The position numbers and the translations under genes are program-made. A DNA stretch of 64,000 nucleotides from Scatophagus argus. Lineage: Eukaryota > Chordata > Actinopteri > Scatophagidae. Below are positions 30,501 to 41,500 of the stretch, in pieces. Location of the stretch: NCBI RefSeq assembly GCF_020382885.2, contig NC_058513.1, positions 5,967,408 through 6,031,407 on the forward strand, in the 5' to 3' direction. Under the pieces are notes generated by a model. That model was not told the DNA's origin. It did not search any database and was given only the letters and a program-made list of their open reading frames with translations. Each line of letters begins with the position of its first letter. The first letter of the stretch is position 1.

Positions 30501-32156
30501 TCTTTTTCCTCGACCATTTAGGTCACAATTGTAACAATTGTTTAATCTGTTTTATCAGGATTGACTTCTCATTCCTCTCTTTCTTTGTGTCTTTCAGCCT
30601 ATCCACATTCCCCATCCGAGCAGCAGCATACCTGCAGCAGGCGTCGGGGGCGGGGGCGGAGGAGTAGGGGGAGACGGCATTGGTGGAGGTGGCGTGAGCC
30701 CAGTGGGGGGGTTAGGAGCAGGGGCTGGAAGAGGGCGTCCTCTTAACCTGAAAATGAAGTTTGTGTGCGGCCAGTGCTGGAGAGAAGGACAGGTCAACGA
30801 GCCCGACAAGAACCTCAAGTACTGCACTGCCAAAGCACGGCACAGGTGAGGCCTGTCTCACACCAGGGAACTCTTGGCTGTTGTTCAGTTGCTGCCTCCT
30901 TGCTGCTCTTGCTTGTTTTCTTTGTTTGAATTCATGTGTCTCTTCAGCTGGACGAAGGAGCGTCGGGTCCTGCTGGTGAAATCATTTGAGAAGAAGAAAT
31001 GGGTTGTTGTTCGCCCTCTGCCCTTCTCTCGCACCTATCCACAGCAATATGACGTGAGTTCCTCCTTTCTGCCGTGGTTCTTAGGCACTCCTCTCTTCTC
31101 CACCCCTGCGCCTCTCTCACATGCAGAGTACAGCTGACTCTGTTTTTGCCCTGGGGGGAGAGGTGTTGTTGTTTGAAATCTCCTTACCCTGCCTTTTATT
31201 AGTCTGTTGCCACTAGCGTGGCTTTGACAGGGATTAACACATCCAATTCACGAGACAAAGTTCATTTTAAGGTGTTTTAAACAATCGATATATTTAACCC
31301 AACCCTGACTGGCGAAAGGACTTGCAACACTATTACTTATGCCCTGTAACTTAAATAAACAACTAATTAGACCCAAGAGGAACAGTTGTTTCCATCTGTT
31401 GGTATCACTGTGTAACTTTTGCCTGTCTCATTTAGATGTGCGTGCACGTGATGAAGCAGAAGAAGTGCCACTATATTGGAAATTGCTCATTTGCTCACAG
31501 TCTGGAGGAGAGGGACGTCTGGACGTACATGAAGAACAACAGCTGTAAGCTCCAATTTTAATTTAATTGGGGTTTTGTGTTGATAATTTTATTTCTGTTA
31601 TATCAGTTGGCCTGCCTGTTAATTTCTAATCATTGCTTCTGCTTCAAGTGTCTTTTTTTGGCCACCAACAAAATAAATGTTGTCCCATACTGCACTCATA
31701 CTATGTAAACACACTGTATTGACTGTCACAGAGGTCGTCTTGTCTTTGTCTCATCTTTCTCACCTTTGCAGTGAGAGACATGCAGCAGATGTACGAACTG
31801 TGGCTGCAGCTAACCAATCAGAGCAGGCGCACAGATAGCTCTGCTGTGACCCCGCCCCCAGAGGACAAGCAGGTCACCATAACAGCAGATTACACAGAAG
31901 GCATGGTGAGTGATTATCTCACGGTTATCATTAGTCAAACCTGCCGCCCCTATTTTCAGTGATCTAGTGAATATGGCACATTAATTATCAGGGAAAGAAG
32001 ATGTTGATTTTATTATTTTCTGCAGTATTCTGTGCTATAACTTCAGTGGTTAGTGGATTCTAACTATAGCTTGTTAGATAAGATAATCTGAAATTGCTGT
32101 GTCTGTGTGTATCGTTTCAGGGAGGCCAGCGGTTGTCAGATGGGGATGATCTCTGA
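24509..32156 (+). CDS. zc3h7b: Zinc finger CCCH protein 7B (RoXaN-like)
   Basis: Twenty coding exons give 901 residues: 24509-24567, 24678-24714, 25023-25220, 25849-26007, 26288-26428, 26517-26559, 26654-26904, 27501-27795, 28317-28375, 28543-28642, 28811-28972, 29118-29323, 29413-29513, 29688-29869, 29957-30036, 30598-30845, 30948-31053, 31436-31544, 31772-31905, 32121-32156. TPR-type helices lie at about 33-150 (NEGNSCFRDGDWRQASQQY, LYVNRAAAYYQ). An LD motif (LDSLLDCI) lies at 283-290, and a Pro/Ser-rich linker at 297-390. The second half holds several CCCH fingers (ECQYGENCTFAYC; CRHEVRYGCQREDSCSFAH; CHYIGNCSFAH) and a Cys/His-rich segment between them. A Gly-rich insert lies at about 704-735. 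The human protein is an RNA-binding factor linked to translation and miRNA processing. The start is in good Kozak context, and the product is slightly shorter than human. Confidence 0.95.
27056..27449 (+). mobile_element. tRNA-derived SINE with target-site duplication
   Basis: A 12-base direct repeat (GGACTTTAATTG, 27056-27067 and 27438-27449) brackets a 370-base element in zc3h7b intron 7. The head is tRNA-like, with an A-box-like TGGTGCAGTGGTTAGC and a B box GGTTCGAATCC at 27125-27135. The tail ends in ATGGATGG repeats. It is inserted in the sense direction and looks fairly recent from the perfect duplication. The family (a widespread teleost SINE) is from recall. Confidence 0.85.
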
Positions 32157-33660
32157 GTGTCACTGTGTTAACGGAGGCAGCTGATCACCACTGAGCTGCA
32201 CACAGAGGCAGACAGGGAGGCCTGCCATACCACCTACAACTTAACGGTCTGCCATCTTGCCGGTCTGACCTCCTCTAGCATCCGGTCAGCAGTATGAGAG
32301 CAGACTGACATACAACAAAATGGTTGACCTGACCCCTACGCATATACACACACACACAAACATTTTCACGCCACACATGATACACAAATCACAGGCACCA
32401 ACTAATACAAAGAGGAAGCTTCCTAAGTGACAGCACTTGGCTTTTGCGTTGTGTTTAAATGTCATGCTGCAGTTACACACAGCACCTTTAGGTTCCCCTT
32501 CAGCAGATTATACCACAGGAATTCCACAGACAACTAGTTTTGCTGACTAAAATAATTAACTGTTATTCCTTAGTGCTCTTTGGATTGAGTACCTCTTTTT
32601 TTTTTTCTTTTTTTTTTTTCTCCCCTCGCAGCACTGAAACAATTCTTGGGTGGGCGCGCTGGTCGCAGCTCTTACATTTAGCTTGATGGTAGTTCAAAAC
32701 TGAAGTGAAGCTTGGCATTCATACTCTTAAAAAGTTTTAAATCTGAACTTTGGAGTGCCAAAAAAGGCCAAGCCCTCAGTGCTGTTGATGGCTAACGAGG
32801 CGAAAGAAGAAACTACAAACTATGGACACTCCTTGTTAAGCTGCGTAACAACCAAATCCCACTCTCCTCCTTCATGGGAATATAGCGAGAGGGTCAAAAT
32901 AATTATCTTGAGATTAATGATTTTGAGCATTTTTTTTCCAAGGGGAATTGTATTTCCTTGTTATATTGTCTGCCATATTGGTAGAACGCTATGAATGTAA
33001 TGCCTGCATGGGCCTTTAAAACTAGGAAATTAGTCATTTAAAACGTTGCTGTGGTCGTGGAATGTATGCAAGTATATTTAAATGCCGAAAAACAAACTGG
33101 TGTAACATGAAAGCCCCCCCCCCACACACACAAGTTGATATAAATGGATATATGTAACCATACCAAGTGATCCTGCATGTGACGAGCACAGGTGCACACA
33201 CACACCTGATAGCCAGGTGAATCAGAGCATGTCATTGTCAGCTCCTCTGAGGTTGACAATGCCGGATAAAAAGAAAATCTCAACACCTGGAGATGAAGTA
33301 CACATGGCTAATGGCTCGAAGCCAAAGCAACCCAGGTGCTGTTCGCCATTACATATTTTAAGAAGTCGGTAAGCAGCTGACAAAGATGGCAGCAGAGAAG
33401 CGGCTGCCGCACACACACACACACACACACACAGATTCCTGGCTATCAGATCATTTCGGACTGCAGAGTCACTTTCAGAAATGATGACCTCACTTGGACT
33501 GAAGAATGGTGAACGTAGTGACCGTGCAGAAGACTTGAGTTGTGAAAAAAGATGAGTTTTGTAATGATGCAGGAAAAAAAAAATGTCCTGATGATAGATC
33601 ATTTAAAGAATGGGAAGATTGGAGAAAATATCTCTTTAAGTAAATAAAGATTATTAAGAA
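32157..33660 (+). other. zc3h7b: zc3h7b 3' UTR
   Basis: This follows the TGA at 32154-32156. The first AATAAA on this strand is at 33643-33648, giving a 3' UTR of about 1.5 kb if used; further signals at 34133 and about 34706 would give longer forms. A (CA)n run lies at about 33409-33433. No coding sequence is visible. Confidence 0.5.
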
Positions 33661-36600
33661 TGTATTTTTCTATAGTTTATTGTGGTAATATCTAAGATAA
33701 TTTGAAAGTAAGGGCAAGTTTTCACTTCTTTAGTTGAACTGGGGTCATTATTTCACTGAAAACAAATCATGCCCCCACAGCGTTCACATGAAAACCTGTG
33801 GAACCTGTGTTCCCCATATGCACAGCTGACGGAGGCCCCTCAGATTAACATTCTCATTGTGGGAAACCTGCTAGCTTTAGACAGGGAAACAGTTCACACC
33901 CCACATTGTGCCTATAAACAACACTTCCACATGTAACACAAACATACATGCAAAAAACATGCACACACTCACACACACAGAGGCAGGATATCTGTTGCCA
34001 TCTTATTCTAGCCTTTAATGTGGATGGAGACCCGATGGAGGTATGTCTATATTCAGATACATATGCACACATATTATACATATTTACAAATAATGCTATA
34101 CTACTAATAATTGATAACTTAGCAGTTAAGCTTAATAAATATATAACCTGAAACCTGTATTAATTACATAGAAGAACTTCTTGTTATTGAGGTATTGCTA
34201 TATGACATGTATCGCTGAACTAGATGACTATAGTGATTTTTTTTTCAAAAAAACAAAACAAAAAAAGATTCTTTTTATTTTTATTTTTTTTTTTTCTTCT
34301 GTGTGGGTTGTTCCAGATGGGTTTTGTATGAAGGGGGTCGCAGCAGAGACTGATTTCAAATTTCAGGCTGAATGTGTTGAAATGAATTACTGGAGGTTAA
34401 ATCTTTACACTGAGAGCAGAGGGTTAGAAACCAAGTGGGTTGCTCAGTTTCAGGGTTTTTTGGGTTGTTTTTTTTTTCCTCAATCACAAGTGCAGCACTT
34501 AAACTGGTTGTACAGACTACTGAAGTGTTCCTGTTCTGCAGTGTGTGTGGAATAAAATTCAGTAGAGCCGCACTGTCCAGATCGACCTCAGTTCTGTACA
34601 TAAAATCACAAGATGGATTTAATTGGCCACTGGACCAGTACTGAAGAACATTAACTGTCAACTGCAGCAAAGCGCCAAAATGTAAAGAAACAACATTTTA
34701 ACCCGTAATAAAGTTCATCAAAATAAAGCACAGCCTCAGGTTAGACCTAAAATGCAGATCTGAGGTCAGTTTTGGGGCACGGTTGATGATGAGCCCTTGT
34801 CTGGAACAGCCCAGGTATTAGCTTCTTTGAGGGATCATATTACTATTACTTCTAGTATTATGATGAATATGATGACAATAATGATTACTATCTATTGACT
34901 ATTTCTATTTCTTCTCTATATGCTATTGATATATGTATGTTAATTGCAATGTATAACTCTCTTTATATATGTATCCATGTATGAATATAATAATTGACAG
35001 TAAATATGCATCTGTGTATGCAGCAGTGCACAGCTCTGTCTGAGAGGCAGTGAGCAGAAAATGTCCAGCTTCTGACATTTCATGCAAGGCTCTTGAGTTT
35101 TGTTTTTTTTTTTCTTTAATCCTACAGGTGGTGATGTCAGTTACCAACTGCTGTAAGTTGTCCGTAGTACATTTTACACGGTACTTTAGTCCTTCTGTAT
35201 ATTAACCTTGTCCGAGCTCTTATTTGTCAGCTTTCGGACCGTCGGGCGCTGGCCAAAGGAGTTTACAAGTTTACAGTAATTATACTGTTAGCTGTTTCCC
35301 TTTTGCAGTGTTGATCCTGCTAGCAGAACTCACTGCTCACTGCCTGTGCTGTGCATTTTTGTTTAATTTGATTCACCGGGTAAAGACAGATCTGGAAACA
35401 AAAGCATACATAGTAGCCTATATACTCCCGTATAGCGCCTTATTTGATATACTACATCTATAAGATGATACATACCCCTATTGTATAATCCTGCTTACTA
35501 TATACAGTATATGATACCGATACCTATTATAATACTTAGACACTTATAAGGTAATTTAGATAAGAGATGGTGGAGTTGGTTTTTTTTTCTCTTTTCTTTC
35601 TGTGGCTGAGGAAGAGTTTGCTGTGGTCAGCAGTGTGTTTCCCAATTTGTTTTTTCAGGGTGTTGCGAGGAGCCGCACACTCAAATGCTCTCTGTCACGC
35701 AGCTGTTGTCAGTTCAGGATATTTGCAAAGCAGCTGTGGTGGAAGCCTTGTAACATTAATGTTGGCTGAAAGAGGTGTTGCTGGTAAACAACTGAAAGTT
35801 GGAGTTGAATTTTAAAATTTGATTTGGCCACATTAAAAAGTAGATATGCGAAGCAGTTTTATAGCCACTGTGAGAAGTGGACAAAAAGTCCAGTTTGAAT
35901 TCCTGCCTTTAAAGACATCTTGAAGTAAACTGTCATAGCCAAAATAAAGGAGGGCATTTGAGGGGAGGCTCCACTTCCCATTGTGGGAGAACAGCCAGCA
36001 TTGATGATGGAACTGACACACAGAAAAAAAAGAAAAAAAACAACCTGTGGATACCTGTTCTGCATGTTCTGTGTGTGTTTAAGGCAGGTGAATCATGACA
36101 CAAACTAAAAGGCTTCTGATACTGTATCTGTACACAACACATCTCATATAGTCATTTGACTACATTAGGTCAGATTTTCTCAAACAAACTTGGTTTTCAT
36201 TTTGTCAGCCAAGCCAAATACGTCCGATTGCCAGTAAGGCTGAAAATATGAGGTAACCAGTCAGATTATTCCTGAAGTTTGCGAGGCAGAGGACTTTGAC
36301 CCCGGCGTCGAAATCGCTGTACGACTCTTGTTACCATAAAGCAATCCAATTTGCACATTGATAACAGACGTCCTCGGATGTAGAAGAGATTTGGCATCAC
36401 GTTGTTCCATTTTGTCTTCCTGGTAGCGCGACATAAATGCTTCACACCAATGGGAGCCATCCATTTTAAAATTAAAGTTCTAGTGCAACCAAGAAAGGGG
36501 GATCCTTTTACTTCAAAAGCCTCCTTTTTTAATAAGTTGATCTATCTCAGTTTCTTGAAAGACAAGGACAATCTTAACTGGACTAATTCCATCACTAATG

Positions 36601-37600
36601 TCCTTCAAAGGTTACCGTTATGTACTGTATACACACACCTTTGACATTTATTTGACAGTGTCCCAAGCTCCAGGCTCTCTCTCTGCATTTCATGCCATTA
36701 TGATACGGTTATTATTCATGCTGCGTGTGAGCAAACAGACACAGCGACATTTTGGAAATCGTCACCGTCCATAGCAGTTTCCAACAAAGTCATTTAAAGG
36801 TGATCTTTACGTGTTCTCTGACAACGCTGGCTTTTGCGTCAGTTCTGGTTGTTACAAGCTGCTGCAGTTTAAAGGAACGACAGGGTTGTAATCTGTGAGA
36901 GTAGTTCACGTCACACACCCTGCCTGTCACAGATACGATTTGTGTCATTTGATTCCCAGCACAAACACACATCAACACATCCACATGAAAATCTTAGTCT
37001 ATCGGTTTTCAGTCACTTAGAGTCACGTTGCTTATTTGAATTGTTTGCAACAACTCAGATGTTCGTTTTCAGTCAATTAGAAATTATCGGTCAATCAGTT
37101 TGAAATTATTGGTTATTTGAATTGTTTGCAACAACTTAGACGAAGAAACCAGGGTTGCAAGAAGTGGAAAAAACAAGGCCTCTTTTTGTACTGTATTTTT
37201 ACATTTTGTTGTTTTATGCTTTGTTTTATCTTTTTGACTTTGTTTTCTCTTTTCTCCTCCCTGGTTGGAAGTTCATGAACACAAAAATGGACCAAATCTC
37301 TTGAAAGCATTTAATAAACAGACTGTTTTAGAAAAACGTGTCTCAGTTGTTTAGCAAAGCGCACAATGCACATCATAGTCAGGAGACCCTGAGTTTTGTT
37401 CATGAATGTTTACTGTTTTAAAACATATTTCATAATATAAACATATCGCATGGATATACAATATATGGAATATGTTTTCACGCAGAACCACAGGACTTTA
37501 GATTTAATGTCCCATTACTTTCACTGGAAGCACGTCAGCATGTTATTGTTTTAAGACATTCTTTAATAATCCATTCATTAAGACTTACAATAAAGTCATA
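33661..37600. other. AT-rich intergenic or extended 3' UTR stretch
   Basis: No convincing exon is seen on either strand. Poly(T) runs near 34240-34300, scattered AATAAA (for example about 37311) and a local duplication at 37002-37141 are the only structures noticed. It may include alternative zc3h7b 3' ends. Confidence 0.45.
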
Positions 37601-37712
37601 GACATACTAAGAACCAAATCATAGATACCACCCTTGGTATTACACAAACCAGTGTTGTCAATGTCGACCTGGAGGTCAGTGGGTTCTTTTCACACGTCTT
37701 AAGAAAGCCTTT

Positions 37713-38587
37713 CACGTGTCAGCACACTAACCCACACTTCCACACACCTCTCCTCTCAGCCTCGCGCCGAACAAATGCTACGAAAGGTAAATGCAGGAGT
37801 TTCGTGACGTGACAGATTTTAATATCTGGTCTGTCAGTTCCACGGTGGGCCTGGGGGCTGGCTCAGTGCCGTGTCTCTGTCTCACTGAGCCGTGATGGGT
37901 GTAATTAGCTTGTGCTCACCCTACAGCCGCATGTCAAAGTAAGCGCACGTGTGTTACTTTTATACACGTGTAGGTTTGTTATGTACGCTTAAAAACAAAT
38001 TATCCACGAGTCATTGGCTGACAATTTAATAAACTGCAACGCCATATGAGATTTAAGATGCTTGTTACTGAAGGTTACACATTTTTCTATACCCTCACAT
38101 TATAGGCGTGTTTTAATCCACTGTGGAGTTGGAAGGTGTTCGTAACGCATCATTTTTTTATTGCGTTAATTACCCACTCTATTACGTAAAGTATTTTTTT
38201 AACCTTAGGTAATCTAGACGCGGTTCTAGATTGGCTATCAGAGCTGTGATGGATATTGTTATTGACCAATCGGCTCTCTTTTCGTCGATCTCTGGGGGGA
38301 GGAACGATACTGATCGGCTGTGCGGGAGTTGGGGGGCGGGATACGTTAAGTAACTTGTGTAGAGTTCATAGTTCGTGTGACCTCTTAAAGTTTTGACGTT
38401 CCTAACACTTCATGGGAGCTGTCGGGCCGGTGTAAGCCCCAGTCGACCTCCTGGATTTGTGCGTTCGTCTTCATTTTACCCTAACAAGCCCCTTTTGATT
38501 TTTTCTTTTTTGAGCTGCTAACCAGCTCTGAAATATCTGTTGACCTAATTTCAATTTCTAAGGAAATTTTAAAAAAAATAAAAAATC
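37713..38587 (+). promoter_or_regulatory. tef: tef upstream promoter region (exon 1a) with E-boxes and a D-box
   Basis: CACGTG E-boxes lie at 37713-37718, 37946-37951 and 37965-37970, and a palindromic PAR-bZIP/D-box TTACGTAA lies at 38182-38189, about 400 bases before the exon 1a ATG. A CCAAT box (GACCAATC) is near 38263. CLOCK:BMAL1 binds CACGTG, and TEF/DBP/HLF bind the D-box. Circadian control and autoregulation are inferred from motif, position and the known clock role of tef. Confidence 0.45.
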
Positions 38588-41500
38588 ATGACCACAGAAA
38601 TCCCGGAGATTTTCAGGGCTCTTCTTGAGCATCCATTTACTCTCCCGAACTTTGACGATAATGGTAAGTGACTGTCAAATCAAACAGGGAAGTTTGTTTT
38701 TATGGACTTCTGATTTAAGCTCCGTGCCGCACTGTGATTTAAACTGTTTTTCAGGTGTCTGCACACAGCAGCATGTTCGTTGCGTAATCCCTGTCAGCTG
38801 AGGTGGATGAGGAATTGTGCTGGCGACTAGGCTGCAGGGATCTGCTCCCTGGCTTTAGTTAGAAACCAAAGGTTAGCTGAAGACATTAAATTTTCCACTG
38901 AAATTCCCTCAGAAGCTGTGCGCTGACATAGTCTTTCAGTGGGATCTGAAATGACGTCCAGGTGGACTGTGACAGGCTGTAAGACGTTTTTGGCGACCAT
39001 CATATTGTAATCGGACTTATTGATCATTTTGTATTTCTGGACATTGGCGGATATGTATCACATTTAGTTACCTGCTTATTATCTCTGCTTTATCAACGTA
39101 CAATGAGGGAACACATATGAGTTAATGAAAGCAAATCCAAATACATAATGATAGTGGTTTATCTGCATGGTGACTAAAACAGTATTTGCAGGGGCCTTTC
39201 TATCCTGCTGACTCTTTGTCAAACAAATGCTCCAGGTGTCCTTTAACACCAGCTGGATCCTAGCAGCCTTATCAGAAGCACATGATTAAAACACGCTGAT
39301 GTTTTGATCCTCAACAAACCCTGTCCTTAGGACGTGTCAGTCAGATAAGAGAACAGTGCACCCGCTGTGGTCCTACGATTGTCCTTCTGTTTGATATTAA
39401 CACTGAGTGAATGTTTTGGTAAAATTTAACTGGTTGTGATAATTGTGTGCTGATATAACCCAGTCTGTATGGGTCTGTGTTTGTCACCTGCTTTCATCTG
39501 TCAGGGTTGAGTGTGTGTGTGTGTGTGTGTGAAGCGCTTTGTAGATTCCTGATTAAATCACTAGATGGCTCTGTTTACCTTCTCCGGATCATGTTTGGAT
39601 GAATCAGATTAGAGTTAAGTAATATCATTATATCGAGAGGTGTGCTGTTGCCACTGGCCCACTTTAACATAATTTCACAATCATATCTCTGTCTATTCTG
39701 TATTTCATTATAGGAGCCCCACAAACTGCCCCACAAAATGTGTAATTAGTGACATGTTAATCATCCTTTTCTTTCTTCCATATTAGGATGGAATAATGAG
39801 GCAATTATGGATTCATAGTGCAGTAGTTTAGATCCAAAATCAAACTGTGGTGCCCAGCTATTTGGAAATATGTGATCATTTTGTGGTTTTTAGAGCTGCC
39901 CAACATGTTTCCGCATCAACTTAAGTGGTTTGGAAGATGTGTGAAATGAAGAAAGCGAGATCCTGACTTTTCAGCAAATCCATTTTGTTCCAAATTGCAG
40001 AGTCATGCTGACTGCAAAACTTGTTTTCAGAGAACCCCATTCACTCTTTATTGAATTAAATGGACAAGGAAGTGGCATCGTGAACAGATTAAATTTGTTG
40101 CCATGCGCCCACGTGCACCACAGTAGTTCGTGTCTGGCGCTGTGACCGGCTGTATCTGCACCTGTTGGCTAAGTGTATTTGTGTTTATAGGAGGCTGAGA
40201 GGATGTTTCAGTGTCACCACTCATGGACAGCACATTCATATGATGTCAAGGTCAGAATGCATGCAATATGAGGTGCAATATGCAAGAATTGTAGTTTTAA
40301 AATAACCAAAAGGAACTAAAAATCTTAACAGATTATGAAGAAATGACAGTTATATCATAAACGTCTATGTATTGTTTTGGTATAATGAAACAGACTGGGG
40401 CTGTCTCATTATACCACTTTATACCTCAAGATTGTCAGCATTAGTCGTCGGCTGTCCTGCCATAGTTTCAGATGGGATATGCATCTGAGCAGCGAATTCT
40501 CCACATTCCACAAATATTCAACAAATGTTATGTTTCATTCAAAGTTGACATAAACAAATAAAACTGGACACAAGATAACTGATTCAGTTCAATTTACTGT
40601 TCTGAAGGTCATGAAAAGTCTTTTATCATTTCTATTCCAGGTTTTAAAAGTAAAAATGTCATTAATGCCAGACATTTCAAATTAGGAATTTTTTGTACTT
40701 TATTAGGTGATGTTCATTGTGAACCCAGCACTGACTCACATGGCGTCTATGTGGCAGCTGACCTTGAAGGTTGTGTGTCTCCTCACAATGTTGTGCATAA
40801 AACAGATTCTGTGTGACACATGCCAGCGACATGGGAGGAAAACACATGCTCCCACCGCCACCCCCACTGTTCGCTCTTAGGTTCAACAGTGTGCACCACG
40901 GTGTGCAGAGGTGCCCTTTGCAGTCGATCACACTGATGCTGCTGTAGAAACAGACTGAATAACCCACTTAGTGACTAAGATGAACTCTGGAGAGAACACT
41001 GGGTGATGTGTGGAATGCATCCTCTATTTACGTCTATTAATCTGTCACAGAACAGGATGTACTGGCATTGAGGTTGTGTTTTGTTCAAGATCACGCACCA
41101 ACACATGTTGTTTAGATTGAAAGTACATCCTGCTTTGCTTGATTTGCCTTGTAACATGTCTCTGGGAATACATGTTTATAGTCATACTTGTAACACATAG
41201 GGACAAATATTGAATTTATTTCTATTTTACTGCTTCTTCTGGTATTTAAGTGCTTCTTATTTTACTTGAACAAGCACACCATGCAGTTTACTACTGGTTG
41301 AAGGGGAAGCGTGAGTAGATACCGCCCCTTCTGAGTCTGTAGATATGTAAGCGCGTCTGATGCACGTGTTTTTGCACGTGAGTGGATCGGCGTTGGTGCA
41401 GCAGCATAAGCACATGGTTTAAATGGACTCTAAATGTGTACGTCTCTTAGCAAATTGCCAAGAGTTTAATAGTGAGTAAAAGTTGCAAGAATTAAAATAA

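Noticed and set aside
30594-30833. Proline-rich minus-strand frame
   Set aside because: It is antisense to the glycine-rich zc3h7b exon; the low-complexity composition creates an open frame by chance.
33409-33433. CRISPR-like or functional repeat array
   Set aside because: It is a simple CA microsatellite, like those at 19276, 43016 and 62957; no spaced repeats of CRISPR type exist in the window.
36261-36464. Protein-like minus-strand frames in the zc3h7b-tef interval
   Set aside because: Two overlapping frames look somewhat protein-like, but there are no splice partners, no recognisable domain and no coding neighbours; probably chance.
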